64,000 bases of DNA from Paenibacillus rhizophilus (GCF_003854965.1 NZ_RQPI01000001.1:1-64000), one strand, 5' to 3'; positions 45,892 through 54,681 are shown, counted from the stretch's first letter. The notes: generated by a model from the letters alone, not told the origin. Made by a program: numbers and translations.

Positions 45892-46236
45892 GTGCCTTAT
45901 AAAGGGTTCATCATTCATACTTCCGCCTGTCCGTCCATCAACGGCAAAGGCTTCGATTTCTGGATCGACGCCTCGGGAACAGTCCATGCGGCCCCGCTTC
46001 TGACAGATCCAGACTATATTCACCTCTGTCTGGAGGGAGACTTCGGACTTCCTTCGGCAACCGCGGCGCCCGCCGAGAGCAAGCAGCAGACCTTTGGCGC
46101 CTGCAAGCTGATCCTGGACCTGGCAGCTTTGTACGGCATCACCCCGCTGATTGTTAAGCCCCATAACGATTTCTGTCCCGGTTCCTATTTTCCATGGAAT
46201 GAACTTGTGCTTTATCCCGGCGATGGTTATCATTAG
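45892..46236 (+). CDS. Small amidase_2 (PGRP)-like protein
   Basis: A 114-residue protein resembling a shortened N-acetylmuramoyl-L-alanine amidase of the PGRP/amidase_2 fold. It keeps FIIHTSACPSINGKGFDFWI at the start (first zinc His), IHLCLEGDFG in the middle, a helix KQQTFGACKLILDLAALYGI, and KPHNDFCPGSYFPWNEL at the end, with the His and Cys expected as ligands. It is shorter than the usual 140-170 residues and has no signal peptide. It starts with GTG at 45892, 9 bases after AAAGGGAGG. It lies between spmB and rluB, 20 bases before rluB. A role in spore peptidoglycan is possible but only inferred from neighbours. Confidence 0.65.
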   Translation: MPYKGFIIHTSACPSINGKGFDFWIDASGTVHAAPLLTDPDYIHLCLEGDFGLPSATAAPAESKQQTFGACKLILDLAALYGITPLIVKPHNDFCPGSYFPWNELVLYPGDGYH

Positions 46237-46256
46237 TCTGAGGTGACCAATCGACA

Positions 46257-47015
46257 ATGGAAAGATTACAGAAAATACTGGCACAGGCGGGTGTGGCGTC
46301 AAGACGCAAATGCGAAGAGCTGATCCTGGCCGGCAAAGTGGAAGTGAACGGCGAGGTCGTTACGACGCTCGGAACGAAGGCCGATCCGAATACCGATATT
46401 ATTAAGGTGTCGGGCAGACCGATCTCGGGCGAGAATAAAGTCTATATTATGTTTAATAAGCCGAAGGGCGTTATTACAAGCGCTTCCGATCCGAAGGGCC
46501 GCAAAATCGTAACGGATTACATGAAGGGCATCAAAGAGCGCGTGTATCCGATCGGAAGGCTCGATTACGACACGGAAGGTCTGCTCCTGTTGACCAACGA
46601 CGGGGAATTTGCCAATCTCCTGACCCATCCGAAGCATCACGTACCCAAGACGTATCTGGCTACGGTCAAAGGCATTCCCCACGGAACGGCGCTGGACAAG
46701 CTGAAGGCCGGCATCAAGCTGGAGGACGGCATGACCGCTCCCGCCGAGGTGGAATACAAGGATATTGACGAGGACAGCAAGGAGTCGGTTATCAGCATCA
46801 CGATCCACGAGGGCCGCAACCGCCAGGTCCGGCGCATGTTCGAAGCGATTTCCCATCCCGTCATCCGGCTAAAGCGGATTTCGTTTGGCGATATCCTGCT
46901 GCAAAATCTGAAGCGCGGTTCGTACCGTCATCTGACCAAGGATGAGATCAACGGGTTAAAGCAGCTTGCCATGGCCGGACTGGCCAAAGGAAATAACACG
47001 CGCAGAGACACATAA
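46257..47015 (+). CDS. rluB: 23S rRNA pseudouridine synthase B
   Basis: A 252-residue pseudouridine synthase of the RsuA/RluB family that modifies 23S rRNA in the peptidyl-transferase region. It has an N-terminal S4 RNA-binding domain (about 1-60, MERLQKILAQAGVASRRKCE) and the catalytic domain with the active Asp in GRLDYDTEGLLLLTND. EGRNRQVRRMFEAISHPVIR is the typical C-terminal block. The position between spmB and resA matches B. subtilis. Confidence 0.94.
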   Translation: MERLQKILAQAGVASRRKCEELILAGKVEVNGEVVTTLGTKADPNTDIIKVSGRPISGENKVYIMFNKPKGVITSASDPKGRKIVTDYMKGIKERVYPIGRLDYDTEGLLLLTNDGEFANLLTHPKHHVPKTYLATVKGIPHGTALDKLKAGIKLEDGMTAPAEVEYKDIDEDSKESVISITIHEGRNRQVRRMFEAISHPVIRLKRISFGDILLQNLKRGSYRHLTKDEINGLKQLAMAGLAKGNNTRRDT

Positions 47016-47109
47016 TGTTCACAAGTGCCGCCAAGACCCCACGGAAAAATGTGACCGTATTCGTTATAATGTTCATAGGATGTTCACACTTCTCGTTAAC
47101 GATATGAAC
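47014..47109 (+). promoter_or_regulatory. resA promoter region with repeated ATGTTCA motifs
   Basis: Three direct copies of an ATGTTCAYA motif lie at 47015-47023, 47069-47077 and 47080-47088; the last two are 11 bp apart. Their complement (TGTGAACAT) resembles the ResD box core TGTGAA. TATAAT at 47065-47070 is a good -10 without a clear -35. The arrangement suggests control of the operon by its own ResD, but copies two and three lie at or after this -10. Confidence 0.42.
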
Positions 47110-47134
47110 TGTATCACAGAAGGGGGCAATCTGT

Positions 47135-47659
47135 GTGGGCAAAGCGAGAAAACCGGTGCAAATCATCATTTTGGCTTTAATCGTTCTGCTTGGCGGTTAC
47201 GCGATTGGAACCTCGGCGTTTGGAGGCGGCGGCAAGCCCGAAGAGGGCAGCCGCGCTCCATCCATCGAGCTGCTCGGGCTGGACGGCCAAACCCACACGC
47301 TGGACGAATATAAAGGCAAGCTGGTTGTCCTGAATTTCTGGGGCTCCTGGTGCGCTCCATGCGTTAAGGAAATGCCTGCGCTGGAGGCCCAATGGCAGCA
47401 ATGGAAGGACCAAGGTGTTGTCGTCGTCGGCGTCAATGTCGGCGAAGATCAAATGACGGTCCAGAATTTTGTAAACGGTACCGGCGTCGATTTCCCGATT
47501 CTGATGGACCCGGACAGGGAGGCTGTGCGCCGCTACGGGGTTTCTCCCCTGCCGACAACTTTTTTTATCAACGCCAAGGGAAAAGTCGATACGATTCATA
47601 TCGGACAGCTTGATCTCAGCACGCTGAGTGCGCAAATCGGAAAGCTGGTGAATCCATGA
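47135..47659 (+). CDS. resA: Thiol-disulfide oxidoreductase ResA
   Basis: A 174-residue membrane-tethered thioredoxin-like protein that reduces the haem-binding CXXC of apocytochrome c outside the membrane. It has an N-terminal membrane anchor (about 7-27) and the active site WCAPC in NFWGSWCAPCVKEMPALE. The cis-Pro is in VSPLPTTFFINAKG. It starts with GTG at 47135, 8 bases after AAGGGGG. The stop overlaps resB by 4 bases, so resABC are coupled. Confidence 0.94.
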   Translation: MGKARKPVQIIILALIVLLGGYAIGTSAFGGGGKPEEGSRAPSIELLGLDGQTHTLDEYKGKLVVLNFWGSWCAPCVKEMPALEAQWQQWKDQGVVVVGVNVGEDQMTVQNFVNGTGVDFPILMDPDREAVRRYGVSPLPTTFFINAKGKVDTIHIGQLDLSTLSAQIGKLVNP

Positions 47660-49341
47660 ACGGACGTCTGCCCCTGATTGTCAATACGAAATGCGAATGC
47701 GGCCACCAGAATCCGGTCGGTACGGTGCTGTGCGAAGCATGCGGCAAACCGCTGCTTGATGACCCCGAATCCGGCGAGACTCTTGAAATGCGCTATGACG
47801 GCATGGCCCGCCGCTCCCAAAAGGCCGATCCTGACGTTATCGACCGGGTCTGGAACTTTTTTTCCTCGGTCAAAATCGCGATCTACCTGATCGTCCTGAC
47901 TCTTCTCGGCTCCACGCTGGGAACCATTTTTCCGCAAGAAAGCACTTTTCTGAATATCGATCCTTCCACGTACTACGAGCAGCGTTACGGCACAGCCGGC
48001 GAAATCTATTACAGACTCGGCCTTTCCCATACCTATGAATCATGGTGGTTCATCACCCTGCTGGTCATGATCGGGGCATCGCTCGTCATCTGCAGCCTGG
48101 ACCGCGTGCTCCCTCTCTATAAAGCGCTCAGCCGGCAAAAAATCCGCAAGCACCGACGTTTCCTCACCCGGCAGAAGGTTGTTCTTGTAACGATGGTGGC
48201 GGAGGACCCGGAGGTATGGACGGCAAGGGCCGTTCAGCCCCTGAAGAAACAAGGCTATCGTGTCTTTACGGACGGCGGCGCGCTGCTGGCGGAGAAGCAC
48301 CGGTTCAGCCGATGGGGACCTTACGTTATACATATCGGTCTGATCGTTTTTTTGCTTGCCGTACTGGCAAGAGGGCTGCCGGGCCTTAATATGGATCAGC
48401 ATCTGGCTTTTCCCCAGGGAGATCTCATTCACATTCCGGACACCTCCTATTACTTGAAGAACGAGAAATTCACCGTGGAGTTCTACTCCGATGAAGAGAT
48501 GCCCGAAGAGTTCCGCGGCAAAAAAGTGCTGCCAAAGCTGTATGAAACGAAGGCGGTGCTTTATGAATGCACGGAGGACTGCGGCGATCCTTCCAAGGAG
48601 CCTAAGCTCACGAAGGTGGCTTCCCATCCCATCCAGGTTAACGATCCTTTGAGCTACAAAGGAATGAAAGCGTATCAGTTCGACTACGACCTCACACCCG
48701 TGCTGCGCTCGGTGACGCCGAAGCTTGTGAATTCCAGGACGGGGGATTCTTACGGCGCCTTCAAGCTGGAGATGAAAAATCCGCAGCGTTCTTTCAGCGC
48801 CGGCCCGTACACGCTGGAACTGAAGGAAAAATATATGGAGTTCGGACTGAACGAGGCAGGGCAGCCGATATCCAAATCGCCGTATCCGAACTCGCCGGCC
48901 TTCCTTTTTCTGATCAAGGGTCCGAATTTGCCGGCTGGCGGAGAGCAGTATTTCTATTTTCCGAAGCAGAACGACAAGGCGGAATTTCAGCAGGACGCGA
49001 TCAACGACAAGCTTGGAGGAGCCGGCCGCTTTCTGGAGCTGGAGGTGGGTGATATGAGCGGCGTCGATTTCTCGGAGTCGACCAGTTATCTCAACATCCG
49101 GGTTGACCGCGCAATGCCGTTTGTTTGGATCGGCGCCGGGATAGTCATGCTCGGCCTGGTGCTTGGCTTCTATTGGCAGCACAGACGGATATGGCTGATC
49201 GTGGAAGGGGGAGAGCTGACGCTTGGCGGGCATACGAACAAGAACTGGTTTGGCTTCCGGCGGGAGGTAAGCTTTTTTCTGAACAAAATGGATATCACTG
49301 CGGATGAAAAATCATTGGACAACGGGGGAGGCCAGGCATGA
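47656..49341 (+). CDS. resB: Cytochrome c biogenesis protein ResB
   Basis: A 561-residue membrane protein of system II cytochrome c maturation. With ResC it moves haem across the membrane and joins it to apocytochrome c. Membrane segments are at about 70-95, 115-140, 215-240 and 495-515, with a large outer domain at about 245-490. Conserved parts are FFSSVKIAIYLIVLTLLGS, WFITLLVMIGASLVICSLDR and HIGLIVFLLAV. The N-terminus has four cysteines in a zinc-ribbon pattern, CECGHQNPVGTVLCEACGK, before the first membrane segment, which is unusual for ResB. It is coupled to resA and resC by 4-base overlaps. Confidence 0.92.
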   Translation: MNGRLPLIVNTKCECGHQNPVGTVLCEACGKPLLDDPESGETLEMRYDGMARRSQKADPDVIDRVWNFFSSVKIAIYLIVLTLLGSTLGTIFPQESTFLNIDPSTYYEQRYGTAGEIYYRLGLSHTYESWWFITLLVMIGASLVICSLDRVLPLYKALSRQKIRKHRRFLTRQKVVLVTMVAEDPEVWTARAVQPLKKQGYRVFTDGGALLAEKHRFSRWGPYVIHIGLIVFLLAVLARGLPGLNMDQHLAFPQGDLIHIPDTSYYLKNEKFTVEFYSDEEMPEEFRGKKVLPKLYETKAVLYECTEDCGDPSKEPKLTKVASHPIQVNDPLSYKGMKAYQFDYDLTPVLRSVTPKLVNSRTGDSYGAFKLEMKNPQRSFSAGPYTLELKEKYMEFGLNEAGQPISKSPYPNSPAFLFLIKGPNLPAGGEQYFYFPKQNDKAEFQQDAINDKLGGAGRFLELEVGDMSGVDFSESTSYLNIRVDRAMPFVWIGAGIVMLGLVLGFYWQHRRIWLIVEGGELTLGGHTNKNWFGFRREVSFFLNKMDITADEKSLDNGGGQA

Positions 49342-50600
49342 ATCTGCTAAAGTTCAGCAATGATGTATTTATCGCCGCTTTTTTCCTGTACAGCATAGCG
49401 TTTATGTTGTTTACCATCGCCATTATGGGACGCAAATGGTCCGGTCGCAAGCCGGAGGAGCATACCGCGCGTTGGGGCAAGATCGCCTTTATCACCTCAT
49501 CCCTTGGACTCCTGTGCCATCTCGCCTACTTCTTCACCCGCTGGGCGGGCGGGGGACATATTCCCGTCAGCAACATGTATGAGTTCATGAGCTTCCTGTC
49601 CATGATGGTGATGGTTGCGTTTACCGTTATTTTCTCCATTTACCGCAAAATCCTGCTCGGACTCTTCTCCGTTCCGATTTCCATCATTGTTATGGCGTAC
49701 GCCGCCGTGTTTCCGCAGGAAGTGCAGCCCCTCATTCCGTCGTTAAGATCGATTTATCTGAATATCCATGTGACGCTGGCGGCGCTCGGCGAATCGTTTT
49801 TTGCCGTAGGCTTTGCGGCGGGACTGATGTATCTGCTGCGCACGGTCAATTTTAAAAGCTCGTCAAAAAGCGACAAACGCCAGCAGCGGGGAGTCGAATT
49901 TACGTTGTTCACCATCATCGTCATCATCGGATTTTTGGCTTCGGTGTTCGCTTTTCGGGGGGCGGGATACGAGACGGTTTTTATTAGAAGCAATGTTACC
50001 GTTGACAATCCCGGGCAGAATGATAGTACAATAGAGAAAGTCAGTTATAAAATGCCACCCCTTGTGGCACCTTACCATAGCGAAATTGAGAGCTTCCAGT
50101 CGTTTTTTGGCATAAAGGAACCGCTCTTCGAGGCGCCTTTCTGGATGAAAGGAGTCAATGCCGGAAGGAAGCTCAATACGGTCCTCTGGTCGCTTTTGTC
50201 GGGTGCCGTACTTTACGGTGTACTGCGTCTCATTGTCCGCAAGCCGCTGGGCAAAGCGCTTCAACCTGCACTCGATGGAATCGACGAAAGCGATCTGGAC
50301 GAGATTACTTACCGGGCAATCGCCATCGGTTTCCCCATATTTACGCTGGGGGCTTTGATTTTTGCCATGATATGGGCCCAGGTGGCATGGGGAAGATTTT
50401 GGGGCTGGGACCCGAAGGAAGTATGGGCACTTGTGACTTGGCTGTTTTACAGCGCCTATCTCCATCTCCGGCTGGCCCGCGGATGGCAGGGCCATAAATC
50501 CGCATGGCTGGCCGTACTCGGCTTTCTGGTTGTCATGTTTACTCTGGTTGGCGTCAATCTGGTTATTGCCGGACTCCATTCGTACGCCGGTACAGACTAA
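49338..50600 (+). CDS. resC: Cytochrome c biogenesis protein ResC (CcsA-type)
   Basis: A 420-residue haem-handling membrane protein with eight or more membrane segments. The tryptophan-rich WWD-type motif is WGRFWGWDPKEVWALVTWLF near residue 355-375, flanked by conserved histidines (one in ILVTLAALGESF-like external positions and one in GLHSYAG at the C-terminus). It works with ResB in system II haem attachment. The ATG overlaps the resB stop. The gap to resD is 75 bp and contains an inverted repeat AATGG-GAGCG-CCATT but no clear terminator. Confidence 0.92.
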   Translation: MNLLKFSNDVFIAAFFLYSIAFMLFTIAIMGRKWSGRKPEEHTARWGKIAFITSSLGLLCHLAYFFTRWAGGGHIPVSNMYEFMSFLSMMVMVAFTVIFSIYRKILLGLFSVPISIIVMAYAAVFPQEVQPLIPSLRSIYLNIHVTLAALGESFFAVGFAAGLMYLLRTVNFKSSSKSDKRQQRGVEFTLFTIIVIIGFLASVFAFRGAGYETVFIRSNVTVDNPGQNDSTIEKVSYKMPPLVAPYHSEIESFQSFFGIKEPLFEAPFWMKGVNAGRKLNTVLWSLLSGAVLYGVLRLIVRKPLGKALQPALDGIDESDLDEITYRAIAIGFPIFTLGALIFAMIWAQVAWGRFWGWDPKEVWALVTWLFYSAYLHLRLARGWQGHKSAWLAVLGFLVVMFTLVGVNLVIAGLHSYAGTD

Positions 50601-50675
50601 GTTCTTCGGGCGGAAAATGGGAGCGCCATTCTCAGAGTAATCTTCTACTGTACTCGATGAAGGGGTTGTTGTGAA

Positions 50676-51392
50676 ATGGCAGAGCATCTGAACAGAATTC
50701 TGGTGGTGGATGACGAGGAACGCATCCGCCGGTTGCTAAAAATGTATCTTGAAAAAGAAGGATATGAAATCGACGAAGCGGAAGACGGAGAGATCGCGCT
50801 GCGCAAAGCGACCGCCGCCGATTACGGATTAATTTTGCTGGATGTCATGCTGCCCGGAATCGACGGTATCGAGGTGCTGACCCGGCTTAGAGACGTGAAG
50901 TCTACTCCGGTCCTTATGCTGACGGCCAAGGGCGAGGAGATTAACCGTGTACAGGGCTTTGAGATGGGCGCCGATGATTATGTCGTCAAACCTTTCAGCC
51001 CGCGTGAGGTGATCTACCGGGTGAAGGCGATTATGCGCCGTTCCTCGGCGACCGCTTTTTTGTCCAAGGAGTCCAATTCCAGCAACAATATCGTATTTCC
51101 GCATCTGGTCATCGAGCATGACGCTCACCGCGTCACTGCTGGAGGACAGGAGGTCAGCCTGACGCCGAAGGAATACGAACTGCTGCATTATTTGGCGGTA
51201 TCGCCGGACAAAGTGTTTTCGCGGGAGGAACTGCTGAAAGATGTGTGGAATTACGAATTTTTCGGCGATCTGCGCACGGTGGATACCCATGTCAAGCGTC
51301 TTCGCGAGAAGCTGAACAAGGTGTCGCCGGAATCCGCGGCTATGATTACGACAGTGTGGGGCGTTGGCTACAAGCTTGAGGTCCCGAAATAA
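50676..51392 (+). CDS. resD: Response regulator ResD
   Basis: A 238-residue OmpR-type response regulator of the ResDE two-component system, which controls respiration and adaptation to low oxygen. The receiver domain (about 1-120) has the acidic pair in VVDDEER, the phosphorylated Asp in LILLDVMLPGIDG, and the Lys in VVKPFSPREV. The winged-helix output domain (about 140-235) has LTPKEYELLHYLAVSPDKVF and RTVDTHVKRLREKL. AAGGGG lies 10 bases before the ATG. The resE start follows immediately after the stop. Confidence 0.95.
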   Translation: MAEHLNRILVVDDEERIRRLLKMYLEKEGYEIDEAEDGEIALRKATAADYGLILLDVMLPGIDGIEVLTRLRDVKSTPVLMLTAKGEEINRVQGFEMGADDYVVKPFSPREVIYRVKAIMRRSSATAFLSKESNSSNNIVFPHLVIEHDAHRVTAGGQEVSLTPKEYELLHYLAVSPDKVFSREELLKDVWNYEFFGDLRTVDTHVKRLREKLNKVSPESAAMITTVWGVGYKLEVPK

Positions 51393-52832
51393 GTGAACTT
51401 CTGGAGAAGCCTTGTCGGCAAGCTGTGGGTGACGATTATCTGTCTCGTCGCTGTCGTGCTTATGACACTGGGGCTGTTCCTGCTGCCATACATTGACAGC
51501 AATTTCGCCAATTCCGGCGCTATTAAACGATTGTTTATGTACACGGCTTTGATCGGATTTTCCATGACGACCTTCTTCGCCTTATTTCTGTTCACGAAGA
51601 TTACGCAGCCGATGCAGCAGGTCATCTCCGCGGCGAACGCCATTCGCCGCGGAGAGTACGGCAAGCGGCTGAAGCTGGTTACAAGCGACGAAATCGGTGA
51701 ACTGGCGACCTCCTTCAATCATATGGCGGCTGAACTGGAGGGCACGATCCGAAGTCTGAATCATGAAAAAGGGCTGTTGTCCAGCGTGCTCCGCAGCATG
51801 AGCGATCCCGTGATCACTTTCGACAACGAAGGGCGGATCGTTCTGACGAATCCGCACGGCCAGTCCCTGCTTGAGAGCTGGAGCGATTTGAAATGGGAGC
51901 AGGAGGGGGAAGCCGATCTTGAGGAACCGGACGGTGAGGCCCAGGGCATTCCGCTTCCGCTCCGCCCTCTGTTTCAACGTACGCTTGAGGAAGGCGGCGA
52001 TCACAGCTCCAATGTGCATGTGCGCCAGGGAGTATGGTCGGTGCATATGGCGCCGCTCTATTCGGATAACCAAATTCAGGGCGCCGTGGCGGTTCTGCGC
52101 GATGTGACGGAAGAAGTCAGACTTGAGAAAATGCGCCGCGACTTTTTGGCCAACGTGTCCCATGAAATCCGTACTCCGCTGTCGATGATGCAGGGCTACA
52201 GCGAGGCTCTGCTTGACGGTATGGCGTCTTCGCCGGAGGAGAGCAGCGAGCTTGTGCAGGTAATTCACGACGAATCGCTGAGGATGGGACGGCTGGTGAA
52301 GGATCTGCTTGATTTGGCCCGAATGGAAGCGGGACACACGGATTTGCATAAATCCCCGGTCGACATGAACGAGCTGCTGGAACGGATATACCGCAAATTC
52401 TCCGTGCGCGCCAAGGAACGTGAAATCGAGCTTCACTGCATTAGAAAGAGCAATGAGTTATGGCTTCATGATGCCGATGAAGATAAGCTGGAGCAGGTGC
52501 TGACGAATCTGCTGGACAACGCGTTCCGTCATACTCCCGCCGGTAAAAAAATAGATATCGTCGCTGACTGGGTCGCTTATTCGAACCGTTCGGAAATCGA
52601 AATCGAGGTTCGGGACGAAGGCGTGGGCATACCGAGCGAAGATCTTCCGTTTATCTTTGAACGTTTCTACAAAGCGGACAAAGCGCGGGTTCGCGGGGAA
52701 ACCGGCGGTACGGGCCTCGGCCTTGCGATCGTGAAGAATATCGTCGAATCCCACAGGGGACATATTTCGGCAGCCAGCAAGTTAGGGGAAGGAACCTGCT
52801 TTACCTTGCGTTTGCCTGTCGAAAAACAATAA
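51393..52832 (+). CDS. resE: Sensor histidine kinase ResE
   Basis: A 479-residue membrane sensor kinase. It has two membrane segments (about 8-28 and 50-70) with a short extracytoplasmic loop. HAMP follows (about 70-122), then a PAS domain (about 125-235, LLSSVLRSMSDPVITFDNEG). The phosphoacceptor His is in NVSHEIRTPLSMMQGYSEAL, and the ATP-binding domain has LEQVLTNLLDNAFRHTPAGK and GTGLGLAIVKNIVESHRGHI. The GTG start touches the resD TAA. The outer loop is much shorter than in B. subtilis ResE, so signal sensing is probably by the PAS or membrane part. A terminator follows; sigX is not next. Confidence 0.93.
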   Translation: MNFWRSLVGKLWVTIICLVAVVLMTLGLFLLPYIDSNFANSGAIKRLFMYTALIGFSMTTFFALFLFTKITQPMQQVISAANAIRRGEYGKRLKLVTSDEIGELATSFNHMAAELEGTIRSLNHEKGLLSSVLRSMSDPVITFDNEGRIVLTNPHGQSLLESWSDLKWEQEGEADLEEPDGEAQGIPLPLRPLFQRTLEEGGDHSSNVHVRQGVWSVHMAPLYSDNQIQGAVAVLRDVTEEVRLEKMRRDFLANVSHEIRTPLSMMQGYSEALLDGMASSPEESSELVQVIHDESLRMGRLVKDLLDLARMEAGHTDLHKSPVDMNELLERIYRKFSVRAKEREIELHCIRKSNELWLHDADEDKLEQVLTNLLDNAFRHTPAGKKIDIVADWVAYSNRSEIEIEVRDEGVGIPSEDLPFIFERFYKADKARVRGETGGTGLGLAIVKNIVESHRGHISAASKLGEGTCFTLRLPVEKQ

Positions 52833-52851
52833 AATTTAAACAATTCTTGAC

Positions 52852-52879
52852 AGCGCCTCTTGCAGTAGAGGTGCTTTTT
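52852..52879 (+). terminator. Terminator of the res operon
   Basis: AGCGCCTCT (52852-52860) pairs with AGAGGTGCT (52867-52875) with one G-T pair, followed by five T. Confidence 0.82.
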
Positions 52880-52900
52880 GTTGAATGGAGCCGATAAATC

Positions 52901-52930
52901 TTGTTCTCCGTGGAACAAACGGTGTAAATA
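52901..52930 (+). promoter_or_regulatory. glpK promoter region with inverted repeat
   Basis: The inverted repeat TTGTTC-TCCGTG-GAACAA (52901-52918) overlaps a possible -35 (TTGTTC). A -10-like TAAATA (52925-52930) lies at 18 bp. A further half-site, GTAGAACA, follows near 52940. Confidence 0.4.
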
Positions 52931-52959
52931 TAGGTATCCGTAGAACAGGAGGATTTTCC

Positions 52960-53049
52960 ATGAGAAAAACGACAATCGTTGAACATTTTTTTTATTCTTC
53001 GGCAATCATCCTGTTACCAGATATGCTTCTGGGCGGAGGCGCGTCATGA
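52960..53049 (+). CDS. 29-codon leader ORF coupled to glpK
   Basis: A small reading frame of 29 codons: MRKTTIVEHFFYSSAIILLP followed by DMLLGGGAS. It has an excellent ribosome binding site (AGGAGG, 7-base spacing). Its TGA overlaps the glpK ATG as ATGA. That layout suggests a translated leader peptide coupled to glpK. The central part is hydrophobic. I find no family for it. It may also be only a translational enhancer for glpK, which has its own GGAGG. Confidence 0.5.
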   Translation: MRKTTIVEHFFYSSAIILLPDMLLGGGAS

Positions 53050-54551
53050 GCCGCTATATTTTGTCGCTCGACCAGGGCACGACCAGTTCGCGGGCGATCC
53101 TGTTCGACGAAGATGCCAGAATTGCCGGCCAGGGTCAATACGAGCTTACCCAATATTTCCCCCGACCGGGTTGGGTGGAGCATGATCCGGAGCAGATCTG
53201 GGATATGCAGCTCAAGGCGGCAAGAGCCGCCATGGTTAATGGCAATATCGATGCCTCGCAAATCGCCGCTATCGGCATTACGAATCAGCGTGAGACGGCG
53301 CTCGTCTGGGACAGGGCGACAGGCGAACCGGTTTATCCGGCTATCGTATGGCAGGACCGTCGAACCGCGGAGATGTGCGAGGAGCTTAAGAGAAAAGGGC
53401 TTGAGCGGGAAATCGGGGAGAAGACGGGCCTTGTGGCGGATGCCTATTTCTCGGCCACGAAGATCGCCTGGATTCTGGATCACGCGGAAGGCGCCAGGGA
53501 AAGAGCCGAGCGGGGCGAGCTGCTGGCCGGAACGGTCGACACTTGGCTGATCTGGAAGCTTACCGGAGGCGCTGTGCATGCCACGGACGTTACCAACGCG
53601 TCGCGTACGATGCTGTTCGACCTGCACCGGAGAGTCTGGGACGAGAAGCTAATGGCCGAGCTGAATATTCCGGCGGGGCTGCTGCCTGAGGTCCGGATGT
53701 CGGGCGGGTCCTTCGGGACGGCGCTTAAGCAGTGGTTCGGAGCGGAAATCCCTATCGCGTCAGTGCTGGGAGACCAGCAGGCGGCGCTCTTCGGTCATAC
53801 CTGTCTAGAACCCGGGAGCGCCAAAAATACGTACGGCACGGGCTGCTTCATCCTGATGAATACCGGAAGCGAAGCGGTAGCCTCGCGGCACGGGCTGCTG
53901 ACGACGGTGGCCTGGGGAATGGGAGAAGAGCTGTATTATGCGCTTGAGGGCAGTGTATTCGTTGCAGGTGCAGCGGTTCAGTGGCTGGAAGAGGGCCTTG
54001 GCCTGATCGAAAATCCGGGGCAATCCGAGCAGAAGGCCCGGGAGGTGGAAGACAGTGAGGGCGTTGTTGTTGTGCCCGCTTTTACCGGACTGGGCGCGCC
54101 GTACTGGGATATGTATGCCCGAGGAGCGGTATTCGGGTTAACGCGCGGAACGACGTCCGCCCACCTTGTACGCGCCACTCTGGAATCGCTTGCTTTTCAG
54201 TCAAGGGATGTAATTGGCGCGATGGAGAAGGATGCCGGAATGCCGCTTGCCGAGCTTCGGGTGGATGGCGGGGCGGTCCGCAACGATCTGCTGATGCAGT
54301 TCCAGGCCGACATTCTGGGGAGCGAAGTGACGCGTACGACGTATGCGGAGACGACGGCGCTGGGCGCAGCTCTGCTGGCGGGACTTGCCGCGGGCTTCTG
54401 GAGCCGTGAAGAGCTGCGGAACTTCAATAAAGCGGAAAAGACCTTCACGCCAGCCATGCCGCAGGAAGAACGGGAGAAACGCTATCACATCTGGCATGAT
54501 GCTGTTTCGCGGACCAGGGGCTGGGAGAAGCATGAGTCTCCGCGGGGGTAG
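53046..54551 (+). CDS. glpK: Glycerol kinase
   Basis: A 501-residue FGGY-family kinase that phosphorylates glycerol to glycerol-3-phosphate with ATP. Landmarks are the N-terminal LSLDQGTTSSRAILFDEDA, TNQRETALVWDRATGEPVYP, GDQQAALFGHTCLEPGSAKN, GTGCFILMNTG and the C-terminal LRVDGGAVRNDLLMQFQADI. The phosphorylatable His of the low-GC group appears to be in the GELLAGTVDTWLIW to HATDVTN region. No glpF or glpD neighbours are in the window. It is followed by a terminator-like hairpin. Confidence 0.95.
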   Translation: MSRYILSLDQGTTSSRAILFDEDARIAGQGQYELTQYFPRPGWVEHDPEQIWDMQLKAARAAMVNGNIDASQIAAIGITNQRETALVWDRATGEPVYPAIVWQDRRTAEMCEELKRKGLEREIGEKTGLVADAYFSATKIAWILDHAEGARERAERGELLAGTVDTWLIWKLTGGAVHATDVTNASRTMLFDLHRRVWDEKLMAELNIPAGLLPEVRMSGGSFGTALKQWFGAEIPIASVLGDQQAALFGHTCLEPGSAKNTYGTGCFILMNTGSEAVASRHGLLTTVAWGMGEELYYALEGSVFVAGAAVQWLEEGLGLIENPGQSEQKAREVEDSEGVVVVPAFTGLGAPYWDMYARGAVFGLTRGTTSAHLVRATLESLAFQSRDVIGAMEKDAGMPLAELRVDGGAVRNDLLMQFQADILGSEVTRTTYAETTALGAALLAGLAAGFWSREELRNFNKAEKTFTPAMPQEEREKRYHIWHDAVSRTRGWEKHESPRG

Positions 54552-54587
54552 TTGGCGGCCTATCCTCTAAATAGCCTTACACTTGAA

Positions 54588-54628
54588 AAGGCGGATCGCG
54601 ATCCCTTAGGGGAGACGCGGTCCGCCTT
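54588..54628 (+). terminator. Terminator-like hairpin after glpK
   Basis: AAGGCGGA (54588-54595) pairs with TCCGCCTT (54621-54628), with further GC pairs inside. There is little T tail. Confidence 0.5.
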
Positions 54629-54681
54629 CTGCGATATGGCCGGCATCAGCTGGTTGTTAGGTCACTCTTGCCGGGGTTCTC

